Source of the DNA: DASWID01 sp049682815
GTDB taxonomy: Bacteria; Desulfobacterota_D; UBA1144; Nemesobacterales; CSP1-2
Direction: 5' to 3'
Assembly (NCBI GenBank): GCA_049682815.1
Contig: JBAUII010000068.1
Coordinates: 4,908-68,907, forward strand
DNA: 64,000 nucleotides
The position numbers and the translations under genes were made by a program. The notes beneath the pieces are model-generated. The model was not told the origin of the DNA and ran no database searches. It worked only from the letters and a program-made list of their open reading frames with translations. Position 1 is the first letter of the stretch. The number at the start of each line of letters is the position of its first letter. This document shows, piece after piece, positions 25,703 to 35,047 of the stretch.

Positions 25703-26683
25703 TTGGTCGAGAATATGAGAGAGATTATAGGAATTGATGCGGGAGGTTCAAAAACCAGGGTTCTCCATGCTTCTGTGGATACCATTGCGAGGTTTAGATT
25801 AATGATGGAAGCCCGGTTCGATGCCTATAATTATAGACAGGATGGAAAAACCGGTCTTAATAAGCTTATTAGACAAATCCTCAGTACTTTGAAGATCAGA
25901 GATATTAAAAGGACCCTTCTGCTCGGTGGATTTGCCGGTGCAGGAACACCCAAATGTCATAACGATATTCAAAGAACATTCGAGAAACATGGGTTTCCTA
26001 GGAGCTTGATCAATATTACAAGCGACGCTGACCTGCTTTTAATGGCAATCGGCAATATCGGGATAGTTTTAACCGCAGGAACAGGGTCGATATGTATAGG
26101 CAGGAGAAAGGTATCAGAGCAAGGGAGGGAAATAAACATCCGCGCGGGGGGTTACGGGTTTCGGATGTACTCAGAGCCAGGGGGATATCAATTGGGAATG
26201 AGAGCGATTGATGCTGCGCTCAAGGTAGAAGATGGGAGAGGACAAGAATCTACTGTTTTATATACGAGGATAAAGGATTATTTTGGGGTTAGCCGTCTTG
26301 AAGAGATAAGTGCATTAATATACTCTCGAACAGCCAGAAACATCAATGTTAACAGGCAGATAGCGGGTATTTCTAAGGTCGTACTTAAAGCCGCTCAGGA
26401 AGGCGATAAAACGGCAATTCATCTCGTTATAGAGCTGGTCGATAATTTTGTGGACCATATCCAGGGCGTGTACAACAAACTGGGACTAAAAAGTCCTCTA
26501 GTTGGGTTACATGGAGGACTATTTGCCGACCCACACAGTGAAGAACTCCTCGTAAGACCATTGATACAACATGCGCTGTTGAGTAAGTATGGTTTGAGAT
26601 TTATCAGATTGGGAACAGGAAAAGCCGATACCGATCCCCTGATAGAGGCTATGAAGTGCGCGTTTCTTAAGAGGCAAAAATGA
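25703..26683 (+). CDS. BadF/BadG/BcrA-type ATPase, N-acetylglucosamine kinase-like
   Basis: Actin-like ATPase fold of the ASKHA type. It has a phosphate-1 motif IGIDAGGSKTRV at the N-terminus, an adenosine-side LTAGTGSICIG, and a LHGGLFADP motif near the C-terminus. At 326 residues it fits the sugar kinase members (GlcNAc or glucosamine kinase) better than benzoyl-CoA reductase activators, which carry a CxxC-type Fe-S site not seen here. TTG 25703 has a GGAG box 8 bases upstream. ATG 25715 is the alternative. The substrate is inferred only from the family. Confidence 0.8.
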   Translation: MVENMREIIGIDAGGSKTRVLHASVDTIARFRLMMEARFDAYNYRQDGKTGLNKLIRQILSTLKIRDIKRTLLLGGFAGAGTPKCHNDIQRTFEKHGFPRSLINITSDADLLLMAIGNIGIVLTAGTGSICIGRRKVSEQGREINIRAGGYGFRMYSEPGGYQLGMRAIDAALKVEDGRGQESTVLYTRIKDYFGVSRLEEISALIYSRTARNINVNRQIAGISKVVLKAAQEGDKTAIHLVIELVDNFVDHIQGVYNKLGLKSPLVGLHGGLFADPHSEELLVRPLIQHALLSKYGLRFIRLGTGKADTDPLIEAMKCAFLKRQK

Positions 26684-26849
26684 CTTGATTTTTAAACATT
26701 ATCCTTTACGTACTTTTAAGAGAAAGTGGAACCTACACGGATACTCATCGGATAATATTCTCCAAATTTCTCCCCCTATTCCTTGTCAGCGATCTTCCAT
26801 AATATGATGAATTCTTGTGTTTTATTTTCAAATCAATTAATCTAACATC

Positions 26850-26877
26850 TTGAAAAATAAGGTTTATCTATTATATT
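26850..26877 (+). promoter_or_regulatory. Sigma-70-type promoter for the FmdB-family gene
   Basis: TTGAAA (26850-26855) and TATATT (26872-26877) have a 16-base spacer, 46 bases before the start codon at 26924. Confidence 0.5.
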
Positions 26878-26923
26878 AAAACTATTTTATAATCAACTAA
26901 AATAGAAATCAGAGGTTCTTAAC

Positions 26924-27271
26924 ATGCCGATATATGAATATGAGTGTACCAAATGTGGTGAGATTACCGAAGCACTCCAGGGCTTTAATGACAAGCCGCT
27001 TAAGAGATGCAAGTCTTGTAAGGGGAAACTAGAAAGAATAGTATCCCTCTCGTCATTCCACTTGAAGGGCAACGGGTGGTATTCAACTGATTATGCAAAG
27101 AATGCTGGAATTCCCCCGAAGGCCGAAGCCCAGGATAATCCGGCAATTTCGGACAGTACAAACGCAACTAAACCGAGCGCGGATGTGGATAAGAAAACAG
27201 CCGCCGATCCAAAACCGGCCGGATCATCCAGACGGGTTATCCAAAAAAACGGCATACAAAGGTCTGAATAG
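26924..27271 (+). CDS. FmdB-family zinc-ribbon protein
   Basis: Small protein with the FmdB signature: MPIYEYECTKCG at the N-terminus, then CKSCKGKLERIVS, giving two Cys-x2-Cys knuckles. A low-complexity tail rich in Ala, Pro, Lys and Asp follows (about residues 65-115) and is probably disordered. The family is found widely as putative regulators first linked to formamidase/amidase operons, but the molecular role is unclear. An AGAGG box precedes the ATG. No amidase gene lies nearby. Confidence 0.88.
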   Translation: MPIYEYECTKCGEITEALQGFNDKPLKRCKSCKGKLERIVSLSSFHLKGNGWYSTDYAKNAGIPPKAEAQDNPAISDSTNATKPSADVDKKTAADPKPAGSSRRVIQKNGIQRSE

Positions 27272-27455
27272 TATCTTTAAGACAACCCTGTTTTCTTATT
27301 CATTTCAGAAGCATTCCAATACACGAAGTACCTTAAATCGAACTTATCTAATTAGTCCTAATGTGTAAATGTATTCTTGATATATTCTTTCCCGGTATCC
27401 TTTTTCTGCGTTTTCGACTTATACTTTAATTTCAGCAAGGGGGAAAAATCGAAAA

Positions 27456-28247
27456 ATGGATCTTGGAATAAAAAATAAGGTCGCAATTGTAGCGGCATCC
27501 AGTAAAGGCTTGGGCAAGGGAGTCGCGCTCGGACTCGCTGAGGAAGGCGTGAATCTGACAATCTGTGCCAGGGGGATAGAGGCATTAGAAGCAACCGCCG
27601 AAGAAATAAGGTCCAAAACCGGCGTCGTTGTTCTACCAATCCAGGCAGACGTCTCAAATGTCGATGACATTAACCGGGTTGTTTCCGAAACGTTGCTTCA
27701 TTACTCTAAGCTTCACATACTGATAAACAATGCAGGGGGACCTCCCCTCGGCTATTTTGCCGATTTCTCTCTTGAGGATTGGAAACGAGCCTTAGAGCTT
27801 AACCTTTTGAGCACTATAGGTTTCATCAAGGAATCAATCCCACACATGAGAAAACAAAAATGGGGAAGGATCGTAAACATAACGTCAGTAGCCGTTAAGC
27901 AGCCAATCGACGGGCTAATCCTGTCGAATACATCAAGGGCTGGAGTGATAGGTCTCACCAAAACATTATCCAATGAATATGCTAAGGATAATATTTTATT
28001 CAACAATGTTTGCCCCGGCAGAATACTTACCGACAGGATCATCCAGCTCGCCGAAGCCAGAGCCAAGAATGCCAGTATGAGCGTTGAAGAAGTGTTATCC
28101 TCTATGGAAAAAGACATCCCGATCGGAAGGATCGGTAAACCGAACGAATTGGCCGACCTCGTCGTATTTCTTTCATCAGAAAGGGCAAGTTATATAACTG
28201 GAACAACTATACAGGTGGACGGAGGAGCTGTGAAAGGAATATATTAG
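27456..28247 (+). CDS. Divergent FabG-like SDR without the canonical catalytic motif
   Basis: 263-residue SDR fold resembling 3-oxoacyl-ACP reductases. The usual T-G-x3-G-x-G cofactor motif reads AASSKGLGKG, and the Y-x3-K catalytic motif is replaced: the segment aligned with YSASKAG reads SNTSRAG. NNAGG, NITSVAV, PGRILTDR and the C-terminal ITGTTIQVDGG are kept. These changes match a known SDR-like subgroup of beta-ketoacyl-ACP reductase-like proteins lacking a perfect tetrad, so a dehydrogenase activity should not be assumed. comEA-like follows 19 bases downstream. Confidence 0.85.
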   Translation: MDLGIKNKVAIVAASSKGLGKGVALGLAEEGVNLTICARGIEALEATAEEIRSKTGVVVLPIQADVSNVDDINRVVSETLLHYSKLHILINNAGGPPLGYFADFSLEDWKRALELNLLSTIGFIKESIPHMRKQKWGRIVNITSVAVKQPIDGLILSNTSRAGVIGLTKTLSNEYAKDNILFNNVCPGRILTDRIIQLAEARAKNASMSVEEVLSSMEKDIPIGRIGKPNELADLVVFLSSERASYITGTTIQVDGGAVKGIY

Positions 28248-28266
28248 GTCCATAGCTTGATTCAGG

Positions 28267-28794
28267 ATGAAGGACAATTATGATTTCGCAAAATCATACA
28301 ACAGATCAATCTTAGTGCTGTCATTGCTCGTAACGGTGTTTTATGTACTGAATACTTACATTGCCGAAATAAGTTCTCCTGAAGAGAAAGCTCCGATTTC
28401 CAAACCCGTTCACATTGAGATAGCAAAAGAAGGTGAACCACCCTACATTGTTCAATTGGATGACAATCATGAAGTCAATAAATTTGTCGAATCATATCGA
28501 CTTCAGAGGCCCCCAAAGAATGGTGACAAGTTGATTATCACCGGGGAAAATAAAATAATATTCTCTAGGATAAACGGAAGAAAGAGCTTAGCCTTGGGAG
28601 TTTCCATCGGAATAAATTCCGCAACCTTCGAGGATCTCAAAACGCTGCCGGGGATAGGTCCGAAAATAGCTAAAAGAATTATCGAGTATAGAAAATTGAA
28701 TGGTATCTTTAAGAATCTATATGAGTTAAGAAAAGTCCATGGAATAGGAGAAAAGAAGTTTAAATCGTTAAAGCAGCTTATAAGCCTGGATTAA
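28267..28794 (+). CDS. ComEA-like membrane-anchored helix-hairpin-helix DNA-binding protein
   Basis: An N-terminal membrane helix (SILVLSLLVTVFYVLNTYIA) is followed by an extracytoplasmic region and a C-terminal pair of helix-hairpin-helix motifs (INSATFEDLKTLPGIGPKIA and YELRKVHGIGEKK). This is the ComEA layout, where the exported HhH domain binds incoming double-stranded DNA for uptake. No ComEC channel with full membrane segments is in the window, so a role in natural competence is plausible but unproven. The stop overlaps that of the convergent PBP gene by 4 bases. Confidence 0.85.
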   Translation: MKDNYDFAKSYNRSILVLSLLVTVFYVLNTYIAEISSPEEKAPISKPVHIEIAKEGEPPYIVQLDDNHEVNKFVESYRLQRPPKNGDKLIITGENKIIFSRINGRKSLALGVSIGINSATFEDLKTLPGIGPKIAKRIIEYRKLNGIFKNLYELRKVHGIGEKKFKSLKQLISLD

Positions 28795-31451
28795 TGACGA
28801 AATAAGAAATCAATATTGACCTCGTCTTCACTCGTCTTTTCGGCTTTACTGGTATCCCCATCATAACTGCTTTCAATGTATTCGTTGTTTGAATCTCGGA
28901 TGTCAGTAACTGTCTCACGAATTAATGAATCCGACGTGTACGGAATATTACCATAGGGCGTCTTGGCAATTCGTATTCCATTTGGGACTTCAAATTCACC
29001 ACCGGGAAATTTGTTCAGGACTATCTCCATAAAATCCTTCCATATAGGCAGAGCGGCCTTCGAGCCAGCTTCGCCCTTCCCTAACGAAGTGTGGCTATCC
29101 TTACCTACCCAGACGCCCGCTGTAATACGCGGACTAAATCCGATAAACCATGCATCCGTGAAATCATTTGTCGTTCCCGTCTTCCCGGCAACGGGAGCGA
29201 TCGAGTTGAGATCGCTTGCCCTTCGTCCGGTCCCTTCATTAATAACTGCTTCTAGTAAATCGGTAACGATAAATGCTGTTTCCGGGCTTATAACCTGGTT
29301 CCCGGGATTTGAAGTTGATAGGCTAATTGATTTTGATCTCAACCCTTTGAGAAAATCTTGAGGTGATAAATATGTCGACACTTCATCTTTATTACTGAAG
29401 TTTTTATTCGCAATATCTTCCTCCTTCAGGTAATCCTCGTCGTCATCCGACCTGTTCCTAAACGTACCACCAATGCTCTTAGCGATCTTCTCTAGAATTC
29501 TCATGCGTTTTTGTTCCCGATCCTCCCTTTCAACTTCGTCATTTGACAGTAACTTCCACGAAACGTTATCCTCTATCATCCTTCCATTCCGATCATATAC
29601 ACGAAGTATCAACCGAGGCTCTACAAGCTTACCGCCAGATGCAAACACATTATAAGCATTTACTAATTCCAATAAAGTTACGTCTGATCCACCGAGTGCA
29701 AGGGACGGATACGGGTATAGATGAGACGTAAATCCAAATCTCTTTGCATATTCTACCACTCGTCTGGCACTTATATCTAAGAGTATCCTCACGGTTGCCA
29801 TATTTCTTGATTTAGCAATGGCATTCCGTAGAATCATCGGCCCCAAATACTCTCCGTCATAGTTCTTAGGCGCCCAGTCTTTGATTGCCACAGGCATGTC
29901 ATATACGACGGATGTTTCAGTGTACCCTTTGGCAATCGCTGCGGCATAAACAAACGGCTTAAATGCAGATCCTGGCTGCCTTAATGCTTGCGTAACTCTG
30001 TTAAATTGCGAATCTAAAAAATTGTAACCGCCCACCAGCGCCGTTACATTACCGGAGACATCCATGGCCATTAAGGCACCCTGAACCTTAGGCGTAGCGT
30101 CAAATGAAACCTGAAAGACCCCATTTTCGCTATCGTTAACCTTTACTTTTATAACATCTCCGACCGTTAGTTTGAATGGAATTAGACTAATTCGTCCATA
30201 TCCATTTATCGGGGCGAAGTTGTCAGACAAATCAGATTTCAAACCCTTTACGGCGCTTCCTAATGGTGAGCTAACAGCATAATGGAATATTCCCCTTTTA
30301 TTGCCTACGCCGACTTCTGCCTTATATACGGCTTCTAGGTTCTCGACATTGGATTGTCCGATTAACACAGCTTCGTAGGTCTTGCCTTCCTGAATGTTGT
30401 CAAGCTCTTGCGCTAATCTGAATTTATTGATGCTGTCCGTGTTTTTTAAATTCTTGATGACCAGGTTACGCCCTCTTCTGGTTTCAATATCGAGTATACC
30501 CCGTCTCAATGCCCACTGAGCTGCCAGACTTTGATCGGTGTCGATTGTAGTAAATATCTTGTAGCCACCCTTACGAAAGGCTTTCGCGCCGACCATGTCC
30601 TCCACATGCTGTCTGACAAGTTCTACAAAGTAAGGTGCAACATCAATGACCATGTTGCCCTTTGGCATAATGTTAATTTTATACGCCTCTGCTTCCTGTC
30701 TTTGCTTTTTCGTTATAAAATCATCTTCCTCCATCATCTTCAGCACCAGCCTCTGCCTGCGAATGGCCCTATTAAAATGTTTACGTGGCGAGTAGTATTC
30801 CGGCCTCTTCGGCAGACCGGCAAGAAAAGCAGCTTCCGCAATATTGATATCCCTCGCTGATTTGCCGAAATAGTTATTGCTGGCAGCCTCAACCCCATAT
30901 GTCCCATCCGCTAGGTAGATATGATTAAGATAGATGTAGAATATCTCCTCCTTAGAAAGGTTATTTTCCATCCTGTAGGCAAGAATTGCCTCCTTGATCT
31001 TTCGAGAAATGCTTTTTTCAGGTGAGAGAACCAGATTTTTCGTTACCTGCTGAGTTATGGTGCTAGCTCCTTGTACAATTTCACCTTCCTTTATGTTCGT
31101 TATAAGGGCAGCTATGATTCTCATAACATCAACACCCCCATGATGAAAGAAACGCTTATCCTCTATGGCTAAAAAGGCCTCTTTAACATGGTCAGGAATT
31201 TGCTCATAAGGAATGAGTTTTCTCTTTTGAATCGCAAACTCCGCGATTAACCTACCGTCAGACGAGTAAATTTCGTTTATTAGGGGAGGCTCGTAACCAG
31301 TAATTTTTGTCAAATCCGGGAGATCGTAGATGTAATACCAGTATACGACATAGAGAGATAAGAGGGGTATTACTACAAAAGTAAAAAAAAGGAGAAAGTA
31401 AAGTTTTATTCTCGGTTTGTTACGACGGCCCTTCGATTGCTTTTTTTTCAT
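28791..31451 (-). CDS. mrcA: Penicillin-binding protein 1A, bifunctional transglycosylase/transpeptidase
   Basis: Class A PBP that polymerises and crosslinks peptidoglycan. It has a cytoplasmic Lys/Arg-rich start and a membrane helix at about 18-42. The glycosyltransferase domain has EDKRFFHHGGVD and GASTITQQVTKNL. An OB-like insertion follows. The transpeptidase has the active-site Ser in PGSAFKPF (S-x-x-K), the SRN triad and the KTGTT box, then DAWFIGFSP. About 886 residues with the inserted OB region fits PBP1A rather than PBP1B. The ATG at 31451 is used. A TTG one codon upstream is also possible. Confidence 0.94.
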   Translation of the reverse strand: MKKKQSKGRRNKPRIKLYFLLFFTFVVIPLLSLYVVYWYYIYDLPDLTKITGYEPPLINEIYSSDGRLIAEFAIQKRKLIPYEQIPDHVKEAFLAIEDKRFFHHGGVDVMRIIAALITNIKEGEIVQGASTITQQVTKNLVLSPEKSISRKIKEAILAYRMENNLSKEEIFYIYLNHIYLADGTYGVEAASNNYFGKSARDINIAEAAFLAGLPKRPEYYSPRKHFNRAIRRQRLVLKMMEEDDFITKKQRQEAEAYKINIMPKGNMVIDVAPYFVELVRQHVEDMVGAKAFRKGGYKIFTTIDTDQSLAAQWALRRGILDIETRRGRNLVIKNLKNTDSINKFRLAQELDNIQEGKTYEAVLIGQSNVENLEAVYKAEVGVGNKRGIFHYAVSSPLGSAVKGLKSDLSDNFAPINGYGRISLIPFKLTVGDVIKVKVNDSENGVFQVSFDATPKVQGALMAMDVSGNVTALVGGYNFLDSQFNRVTQALRQPGSAFKPFVYAAAIAKGYTETSVVYDMPVAIKDWAPKNYDGEYLGPMILRNAIAKSRNMATVRILLDISARRVVEYAKRFGFTSHLYPYPSLALGGSDVTLLELVNAYNVFASGGKLVEPRLILRVYDRNGRMIEDNVSWKLLSNDEVEREDREQKRMRILEKIAKSIGGTFRNRSDDDEDYLKEEDIANKNFSNKDEVSTYLSPQDFLKGLRSKSISLSTSNPGNQVISPETAFIVTDLLEAVINEGTGRRASDLNSIAPVAGKTGTTNDFTDAWFIGFSPRITAGVWVGKDSHTSLGKGEAGSKAALPIWKDFMEIVLNKFPGGEFEVPNGIRIAKTPYGNIPYTSDSLIRETVTDIRDSNNEYIESSYDGDTSKAEKTSEDEVNIDFLFRH

Positions 31452-31545
31452 CAAAAATCATTCGACCTCGGTTGTTTGACAATATTAAGTGCATTAATTA
31501 GCCTTAAAATACATTCTTGTCCCTTTTTACTTAGTATATTAAACA

Positions 31546-31755
31546 ATGGAAAATCGAGAAAATCAAGGAAATAGATCGCTTGATGAGTTTATCCGAGACG
31601 TCAAAGACCAAGAGCTAAAGGGTATTTTGTTAAAGCTTAAAAATGAGATTAGAAAACCCGATGTTCCATGGGTTGATATTAAGAATATCCTTAAATCGCT
31701 CGGCAATAAAGATAAACACGCCCTTTACGAGATTCTGCAATTGATCATTAATTAG
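31546..31755 (+). CDS. Hypothetical small protein, 69 residues
   Basis: I do not recognise this protein. It is charged and probably all-helical, with no cysteine, membrane segment or signal peptide. A TTAGTATATTA stretch just upstream could be a -10 region, but no clear ribosome-binding site precedes the ATG. It lies divergently from the PBP1A gene. The open frame and helix-like pattern support a gene, at modest confidence. Confidence 0.5.
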   Translation: MENRENQGNRSLDEFIRDVKDQELKGILLKLKNEIRKPDVPWVDIKNILKSLGNKDKHALYEILQLIIN

Positions 31756-31993
31756 GCTAAGCTTACATCTTTGCAAGGTTTCTTCAAAAAGAAAGAGCGT
31801 GTTTTTTTCAGCAGAATGCACAATGGATAAAACCGTTACTAGCAAATTCAATAAATATTGAGTGGCGGGATCCCTATATAATTCATTTTCTATTATTTTT
31901 GAAAGTTATCTGTTAAAAAATTTCTAAATCGAAGCGCTAGACCCACAGAAATCGTCAACAATTAGGTACGGATAATAAAATTTGGAGAAAGTA

Positions 31994-32923
31994 GTGATAA
32001 AACCCCCGGTCGATAACATTTTAGATCTAATTGGAGACACCTATATCATAAAACTGAATAGACTGATTCCCAAGTCCTCAGCAACAGTCTGGGCCAAACT
32101 CGAGAACATGAACCCCGCGGGAAGCGTCAAAGAAAGAATCTGTTTGGGCATGATTGAAGCGGCAGAACGGGAAAAGAAAATACATCCTTCAAGGACACTC
32201 GTGGTAGAACCAACAAGTGGTAACACTGGTATTGGGCTTGCCCTTGTCTGTGCAGTTAAAGGCTACAGATTAATACTCACTATGCCCGATGACATGAGCA
32301 TCGAAAGAAGACTGCTTTTTGCTGCCTACGGGGCAGAACTAATACTTACCCCTGCTTGGGAGCAGATGGAAGGGGCAGTAAGAAAAGCTGAAGAGATCGT
32401 TCACGATAATTCCAATGCATTCATGCCACAGCAGTTTAAAAACCCGGAGAATCCCGAGACACACAGGAAAACTACAGCACCCGAAATACTTGGGCAATTC
32501 CCGGGAGAGATCCATGCATTTGTTGCCGGCGTTGGAACCGGTGGAACTATCACCGGCACGGGTGAGGTTCTCAAGGAAAAGTTTCCAAATATCCTCATCG
32601 TCGCAGTCGAACCCGCAGAATCCGCTGTTCTATCAGGAGAAAAAGGAAGTGTTCATGAGATTCAAGGAATTGGCGCGGGTTTTATTCCAGAAATCCTGAA
32701 TACGAGTATCTACGATGAGATCATTACTATAACAGGGGAGGAGGCAAAGAAATTTACCAGGCTTATAGCGAGAAAAGAGGGACTCCTTGTAGGGATATCG
32801 GCAGGGGCTAATGGACTCGCTGCCGCTAGGATTGCCGAAAGGCTTGGGCCCAGTAAACAGGTCTTAACTGTGTTTTGCGATACCGGGGAAAGATACTTGA
32901 GTACAGGTGTTTTTGATCAATGA
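31994..32923 (+). CDS. cysK: Cysteine synthase (O-acetylserine sulfhydrylase)
   Basis: PLP enzyme that makes L-cysteine from O-acetylserine and sulfide. The Schiff-base Lys is in NPAGSVKERI, the substrate loop is EPTSGNTGIGLA, the phosphate-binding glycine loop is GVGTGGTITGTG, and the C-terminal Ser motif is in GISAGANG. About 309 residues, as usual for CysK/CysM. The GTG at 31994 has a GGAG box 7 bases upstream. A TTG at 31982 in the same frame is possible. No cysE or sulfate genes lie nearby. CysM-like use of thiosulfate cannot be excluded. Confidence 0.93.
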   Translation: MIKPPVDNILDLIGDTYIIKLNRLIPKSSATVWAKLENMNPAGSVKERICLGMIEAAEREKKIHPSRTLVVEPTSGNTGIGLALVCAVKGYRLILTMPDDMSIERRLLFAAYGAELILTPAWEQMEGAVRKAEEIVHDNSNAFMPQQFKNPENPETHRKTTAPEILGQFPGEIHAFVAGVGTGGTITGTGEVLKEKFPNILIVAVEPAESAVLSGEKGSVHEIQGIGAGFIPEILNTSIYDEIITITGEEAKKFTRLIARKEGLLVGISAGANGLAAARIAERLGPSKQVLTVFCDTGERYLSTGVFDQ

Positions 32924-32986
32924 TGGTTAAAGGACAAGCAGTCGGACAGCCCTACCCCATCATGTAAATTAATCTTAACAATATTG

Positions 32987-33015
32987 TTGAAAACCAATTT
33001 TACGTATGCTATCAT
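32987..33015 (+). promoter_or_regulatory. Sigma-70-type promoter for ftsH
   Basis: TTGAAA (32987-32992) and TATCAT (33010-33015) are 17 bases apart, 35 bases before the GTG start of ftsH. It may drive the whole ftsH-folP-cdaA-ybbR-glmM-pdxJ run. Confidence 0.55.
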
Positions 33016-33049
33016 TCTAGTGTATATTTCCAAATAAATTGAGGTAATT

Positions 33050-34939
33050 GTGAGTAGTCAATTGTTCAAAAATTTAATTCTATGGCTAGTTATATTTGTG
33101 GCAATTATTGCGCTCTACCAATTAATCCATACGCCGAGGAACAATTATTTAGAGATACCGTATAGTGAATTCCTTTCGAGCCTTGACCGAGGCGAAATCA
33201 AAGATATTGAAGTTAGGGGGGAAGAGATTAAGGGTACTTTTTTATCCAATGATAGAGATCAGCTATCCCAAGGATTCAAAACCGTAGGACCTACGAGTGA
33301 CGATCTTGTAAAGAAGCTTGGAGAAAAGGGCGTTACATTTAAATTCGCCGAACAGCAGGAAGGATCCTTGACACACCTCTTGTTCAACTGGGCTCCACTC
33401 ATACTTCTAATCGTAATAATGGTTTTCTTCATGAGGCAATTACAGGCCGGGGGTACTAAGGCCATGTCATTTGGAAAAAACCGGGCACGCATGCTCTCAG
33501 AAAACCAGAACAAGATCACGTTTAAAGATGTTGCAGGTATAGAAGAGGCGAAAGAAGAGGTTCAAGAAATTGTTGAGTTTCTTAAGAATCCAAAGAAATT
33601 CACCCGGCTCGGAGGACGTATTCCGAAGGGAGTTTTGCTCGTCGGGCCACCAGGAACAGGAAAAACACTGCTGGCAAAGGCGATAGCCGGAGAGGCAGGG
33701 GTTCCTTTTTTCATAATTAGTGGAAGCGATTTTGTGGAGATGTTTGTGGGTGTTGGCGCATCCAGGGTCCGAGACCTTTTCGGCCAGGCTAAGCGGCACT
33801 CTCCGTGCATAATATTTGTGGATGAGCTAGATGCTGTGGGACGACACAGGGGAGCCGGCCTCGGCGGGGGACACGATGAAAGAGAACAAACCCTTAACCA
33901 GCTTCTTGTCGAGATGGATGGGTTTGAGCCCAACGAAGGTATTATCGTAATTGCCGCTACAAACAGACCGGACGTTTTGGATCCGGCACTTCTTAGGCCC
34001 GGCAGATTTGACAGGCAGGTAGTCGTCCCCAGGCCAGATGTCAGGGGTAGAGAAGAGATACTCAAAGTACACACTACTAACACACCGGTTGAAGAGAATG
34101 TCAGCCTTCAATTAATCGCGCGTTCGACTCCCGGATTTACAGGCGCTGACCTGGAGAACCTAGTTAATGAGGCAGCTTTGCATGCCGCCCGTGTCGGCAG
34201 GACAAAGATATGTATGGAAGATTTTGAATATTCCAAGGACAAGGTTATCATGGGAGTTGAGAGAAAAAGTCTCATAATCAGCGATAGTGAAAAAAGGATT
34301 ACGGCCTATCATGAAGGCGGTCATGCCCTTGTTGCCAAGCTGACTCCGGGAACAGATCCAATTCATAAGGTTACCATAATCCCTCGAGGCCTAGCTCTTG
34401 GGGTAACCCAGCAGCTCCCCATAGAGGATAAATACACGCTCGCAAGAGAGTATCTAAACAAAACAATTATGGTGCTTCTTGGTGGGAGGGCGGCTGAAGA
34501 AATTGTTTTCGCAGAAAGAACCAGCGGTGCGGGTAATGATCTCGAAAGGGCATCTGAGATTGCAAGAAAGATGGTTTGCGAATGGGGCATGAGCGACAAG
34601 GTTGGTCCGGTTACATTTGGCAAGAAAGAGGAGCAGATATTCCTTGGGAAAGAGATTGCTCGAAGCAAAGATTACAGTGAAGCGACGGCCCTCGAAATCG
34701 ATAATGAAGTAAAAAGGATTGTTAATGAAAGCTATGAAAAGGCAAAGACTGTTCTGGAGGAAAATATAGACTTACTTCACAAACTTGCCGAAGTCTTGCT
34801 CGATAAAGAGGTAGTAGATGGGAAAGAACTCGATGATCTGGTCAAGCAAAACAAAAAGAATTGTCCCTCTTGGGAGAGTGGTCTTAGTCAACAGAGTACG
34901 GTAGCATTGAGAACAAAGATCGATGATTCCAGCACATAA
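33050..34939 (+). CDS. ftsH: ATP-dependent membrane zinc protease FtsH
   Basis: Hexameric inner-membrane AAA protease for quality control of membrane proteins and turnover of short-lived regulators. Two membrane helices (about 7-24 and 106-126) flank a periplasmic domain. The AAA module has Walker A GPPGTGKT (about residue 198), Walker B IIFVDELDA, and the second region of homology AATNRPDVLDPALLRPGRFD. The M41 protease domain has a zinc motif HEGGH (about 422), where the common form is HEAGH, and the third ligand region ERTSGAGNDLE. The GTG start is 6 bases after a GAGGT box. folP follows 108 bases downstream, a pairing common in bacteria. Confidence 0.97.
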   Translation: MSSQLFKNLILWLVIFVAIIALYQLIHTPRNNYLEIPYSEFLSSLDRGEIKDIEVRGEEIKGTFLSNDRDQLSQGFKTVGPTSDDLVKKLGEKGVTFKFAEQQEGSLTHLLFNWAPLILLIVIMVFFMRQLQAGGTKAMSFGKNRARMLSENQNKITFKDVAGIEEAKEEVQEIVEFLKNPKKFTRLGGRIPKGVLLVGPPGTGKTLLAKAIAGEAGVPFFIISGSDFVEMFVGVGASRVRDLFGQAKRHSPCIIFVDELDAVGRHRGAGLGGGHDEREQTLNQLLVEMDGFEPNEGIIVIAATNRPDVLDPALLRPGRFDRQVVVPRPDVRGREEILKVHTTNTPVEENVSLQLIARSTPGFTGADLENLVNEAALHAARVGRTKICMEDFEYSKDKVIMGVERKSLIISDSEKRITAYHEGGHALVAKLTPGTDPIHKVTIIPRGLALGVTQQLPIEDKYTLAREYLNKTIMVLLGGRAAEEIVFAERTSGAGNDLERASEIARKMVCEWGMSDKVGPVTFGKKEEQIFLGKEIARSKDYSEATALEIDNEVKRIVNESYEKAKTVLEENIDLLHKLAEVLLDKEVVDGKELDDLVKQNKKNCPSWESGLSQQSTVALRTKIDDSST

Positions 34940-35047
34940 TTACTCTCTAAGAACTATCCATCTGCGGGTTATTATCTAATCCAACATTTGCTGACCTTTG
35001 AAATGCGATTGCCTAAAAATCTGTAAGTAAAAAAGCAACTATTTTAT

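Noticed and set aside
33562..34083. Minus-strand frame of 173 codons
   Set aside because: It is antisense to the AAA domain of ftsH and is explained by codon bias of that gene.
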